Shown piece after piece: positions 62,259-64,000 of a stretch of DNA of 64,000 nt. The notes under the pieces were generated by a model. That model saw only the letters and a list, made by a program, of their open reading frames with translations. It made no database searches and had not been told where the DNA came from. The DNA is from Streptomyces neyagawaensis (GTDB taxonomy: Bacteria; Actinomycetota; Actinomycetes; Streptomycetales; Streptomycetaceae). Position numbers and translations under genes: made by a program. Every line of letters starts with the position of its first letter. Within the stretch, counting starts at the first letter, position 1. The stretch spans positions 186,001 through 250,000 of the forward strand of contig NZ_JAMGBG010000019.1 in NCBI RefSeq assembly GCF_023516595.1, given 5' to 3'.

Positions 62259-63527
62259 TCAGTTGCCCGACACGGTCACCGTCTCGTCGTTCTTCAGCTC
62301 CTCCACCAGCTTCTTCACCTTCGCGGTGTCCCACTGGAGGTTGCCGTTGCCGGCGTTGCCCGAGATCGGCATGTTCATGGACTTGCCGTCGCCGCCCGTG
62401 ACGCCCTTCATCGCCCAGAACATGTCGGCCAGGTCGAACAGGCCCATGTCCTTGTCGACGATCAGCGTGTCGAGACCGGCGCTCATCGTCGGGTACAGCT
62501 TGAAGGGGTTCAGGACCGTGCTCGGCGTCGCCGTCTGACTGGCGAGGGCCGAGAGGAACTTCTGCTGGTTCTTCGTGCGGTCGAGGTCGCTGCGCGCGAG
62601 GGCGTAGCGGGTGCGGACGAAGGCCAGGGACTGCTCGCCGTTCAGCGTCTGCTTGCCCGCCTCGAAGTCGGCACCCGACTTGGTGTCCTTCAGGCCGCCC
62701 TTGGGGATGTCGATCTCCACGCCGCCGACCGCGTCGACGATGTTCGCGAAGCCGGCGAAGCCGATCTCCACGTAGTGGTCGATGCGCAGACCCGTGTTGG
62801 CCTCGACGGTCCGCACCAGCAGCTCCGGCCCGTCCTCGGCGTACGCGGCGTTCAGCTTCACCTGACGGCCGGTGCCCTTGTACGTCTTGCCGGACTCGGA
62901 GCCCACGAAGGTGGGGATCTCCACGTTCGAGTCGCGGGGCAGCGAGATCAGCGTCGGGCCGTTGGAGCCGGTGTGCAGGATCATCATCGAGTCGGTGCGC
63001 TTGCCGTCGGCGGAACCGGTGTGCAGTTCCTTCTTCTGCGCGTCGGAGAGGCCCTCGCGGCTGTCGGAGCCGACGATCAGGTAGTTGGTGCCCTCGCCCT
63101 CCTCCGGCCGGTCGATGACCTTCGACAGGTCGACCTCGCGGTTCAGCTTGGAGTCGGCCCAGAAGTAGGTGCCGATCGTCGTGCCCAGCACGACGACGGT
63201 GACGACGATCGCGGTCCACTTGATCCGGCGCCGCCAGTTCGGCGCGGGGCGCTCACCCCGGCCGTCGTAGCCGCCGGGGCCGCCCGGACCGCCGCCGTAC
63301 ACCTGGCCGGTGTTGTAGCCGCTGTCGTACTGCTCGGGGCCGCCGCCGTAGCTGTCGTACGTGTCGCCGTACGCCGGCTGCTGCGGCACACCGCCCTGAG
63401 GGGGCGCCGACGGACCGCGGCGGACCTGGCGCATCACGCGCGCCCCATCGGGGTGTGCGCCGGCGCTTCCCTGTCCGTACCCGCCGCCGCGGTTTCTGTC
63501 GGACCATCCCTCGGGCCAATCGTTCAT
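62259..63527 (-). CDS. LCP-family (LytR-CpsA-Psr) cell-wall glycopolymer ligase
   Basis: 422 residues. A 95-residue cytosolic Gly/Tyr/Pro-rich region precedes one TM segment (WTAIVVTVVVLGTTIGTYFW). The extracellular LCP domain then shows NYLIVGSDSREGL, RTDSMMILHTGSNGPTLISLPRDSNVEIP, LNAAYAEDGPELLVRTVEANTGLRIDHYVEIGFAGFANIVDAVGGVEID, LNGEQSLAFVRTRYALARSDLDRTKNQQKFL. The conserved Asp/Arg residues that bind polyprenyl pyrophosphate are present. It transfers lipid-linked glycopolymers to peptidoglycan. Confidence 0.94.
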   Translation of the reverse strand: MNDWPEGWSDRNRGGGYGQGSAGAHPDGARVMRQVRRGPSAPPQGGVPQQPAYGDTYDSYGGGPEQYDSGYNTGQVYGGGPGGPGGYDGRGERPAPNWRRRIKWTAIVVTVVVLGTTIGTYFWADSKLNREVDLSKVIDRPEEGEGTNYLIVGSDSREGLSDAQKKELHTGSADGKRTDSMMILHTGSNGPTLISLPRDSNVEIPTFVGSESGKTYKGTGRQVKLNAAYAEDGPELLVRTVEANTGLRIDHYVEIGFAGFANIVDAVGGVEIDIPKGGLKDTKSGADFEAGKQTLNGEQSLAFVRTRYALARSDLDRTKNQQKFLSALASQTATPSTVLNPFKLYPTMSAGLDTLIVDKDMGLFDLADMFWAMKGVTGGDGKSMNMPISGNAGNGNLQWDTAKVKKLVEELKNDETVTVSGN

Positions 63528-63635
63528 GCGCCCCAGTGTGCAGGGCTCCCCTGCGGGCCGTACAAGGGTCGCCGGAATTTCGCAGCGCGGCTGTTGCCAA
63601 GCTGATGCAAAGCGGACCTTACGAGGTCACGCATA

Positions 63636-63686
63636 AGGGGTCCTTTCACTGTGAGCGCCCCGGACGGGCATAGTGAAAGGACCCCT
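63636..63686 (+). promoter_or_regulatory. Perfect 15-bp inverted repeat in the leader of the thioesterase gene
   Basis: AGGGGTCCTTTCACT (63636-63650) and its complement (63672-63686) with a 21-nt spacer; the right arm abuts the AAGGTGGA ribosome-binding site. Because the neighbouring gene is divergent, this is not an ordinary terminator; an operator or a translation-controlling hairpin is likelier. Confidence 0.6.
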
Positions 63687-63698
63687 AAGGTGGACGCC

Positions 63699-64000
63699 AT
63701 GACAGAGCAGGCCCCCGCAGCGGAATCCGGCATACCCGGCAAGCCGACCTCGGCGTCCCGGACCACCCTGAGCCACATCATGACCCACAACGACACCAAC
63801 CTGCTGGGGACGGTGCACGGCGGTGTGATCATGAAGCTCGTCGACGACGCGGCGGGCGCGGTGGCCGGACGTCACTCCGGAGGGCCGGCCGTCACCGCCT
63901 CCATGGACGAGATGGCCTTCCTGGAGCCGGTCCGCGTGGGCGACCTGGTCCATGTGAAGGCCCAGGTGAACTGGACGGGCCGGACGTCCATGGAGATCGG
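63699..64000 (+). CDS. Hotdog-fold acyl-CoA thioesterase (3' partial)
   Basis: The gene runs off the right edge; 100 residues are visible. After a short N-terminal tail, SRTTLSHIMTHNDTNLLGTVHGGVIMKLVDDAAGAVAGRHSGG is the classic acyl-CoA thioesterase signature, with Asn, His and the helix-initiating Asp. VTASMDEMAFLEPVRVGDLVHVKAQVNWTGRTSMEI continues the hotdog sheet. It should hydrolyse fatty acyl-CoA. The ATG has AAGGTGGA at a suitable distance. Confidence 0.93.
   Translation, partial: MTEQAPAAESGIPGKPTSASRTTLSHIMTHNDTNLLGTVHGGVIMKLVDDAAGAVAGRHSGGPAVTASMDEMAFLEPVRVGDLVHVKAQVNWTGRTSMEI

Overview
The window is high-GC actinobacterial chromosome, almost certainly Streptomyces. The signs are GC-rich third codon positions, frequent GTG starts, many ATGA/GTGA overlaps between neighbouring genes, SARP regulators, roadblock/LC7 proteins, a SigB-type sigma factor with its regulators, and several long GC-rich hairpin terminators. 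No rRNA, tRNA or CRISPR array was recognised.

Positions 1 to about 18,230 look like one end of an aromatic-polyketide-type biosynthetic cluster. Two deoxysugar genes (a sugar ketoreductase cut by the window edge and a 3-dehydrase with paired active-site His and a C-X57-C-X1-C-X7-C cluster motif) end at a strong terminator. Facing them is a small SARP. A five-gene minus-strand operon with overlapping or nearly touching genes follows: acyl-CoA dehydrogenase homologue, phosphopantetheinyl transferase, metallo-beta-lactamase-fold hydrolase, acyl-CoA carboxylase beta and epsilon. Next come a degenerate IS701-type transposase relative and a large AfsR-type SARP/NB-ARC/TPR regulator. The last block, all on the minus strand, is the oddest: a YbaK-like protein, about 0.9 kb of GC-rich tandem repeats, an FMN reductase, a shortened ATP-grasp homologue lacking expected catalytic residues, and a 103-residue protein with a hydrophobic N-terminus and five DDHGPS repeats. 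I know of no described system with this composition. No polyketide synthase lies in the window, so the product class is inferred.

From about 18.6 kb on, the sequence is ordinary core chromosome. It holds a Bax-inhibitor-1 protein, small conserved proteins, a thiolase, an SGNH hydrolase, cystathionine beta-synthase, a secreted tripeptidyl-aminopeptidase-like hydrolase, an RpiR regulator, a lipoprotein, and a group of three roadblock/LC7 proteins with a PATAN/wHTH protein. A PLP decarboxylase stands divergently from a histidine-utilisation operon (hutU, an M20 amidohydrolase, hutF, hutI). After that come a SigB-type sigma factor with STAS and HATPase partners, three cell-surface proteins, and a POT peptide transporter.

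From 50 kb onward there is a two-component system whose kinase gene is bracketed by two MITE-like inverted-repeat elements, GtrA, purK-purE, an active M19 dipeptidase followed by a paralogue that has lost every metal ligand, a VOC/CGNR divergent pair, a UDP-glucose dehydrogenase, an acyl-CoA dehydrogenase, a Cys-rich copper-storage-type protein, an LCP-family ligase, and a thioesterase cut by the right edge.
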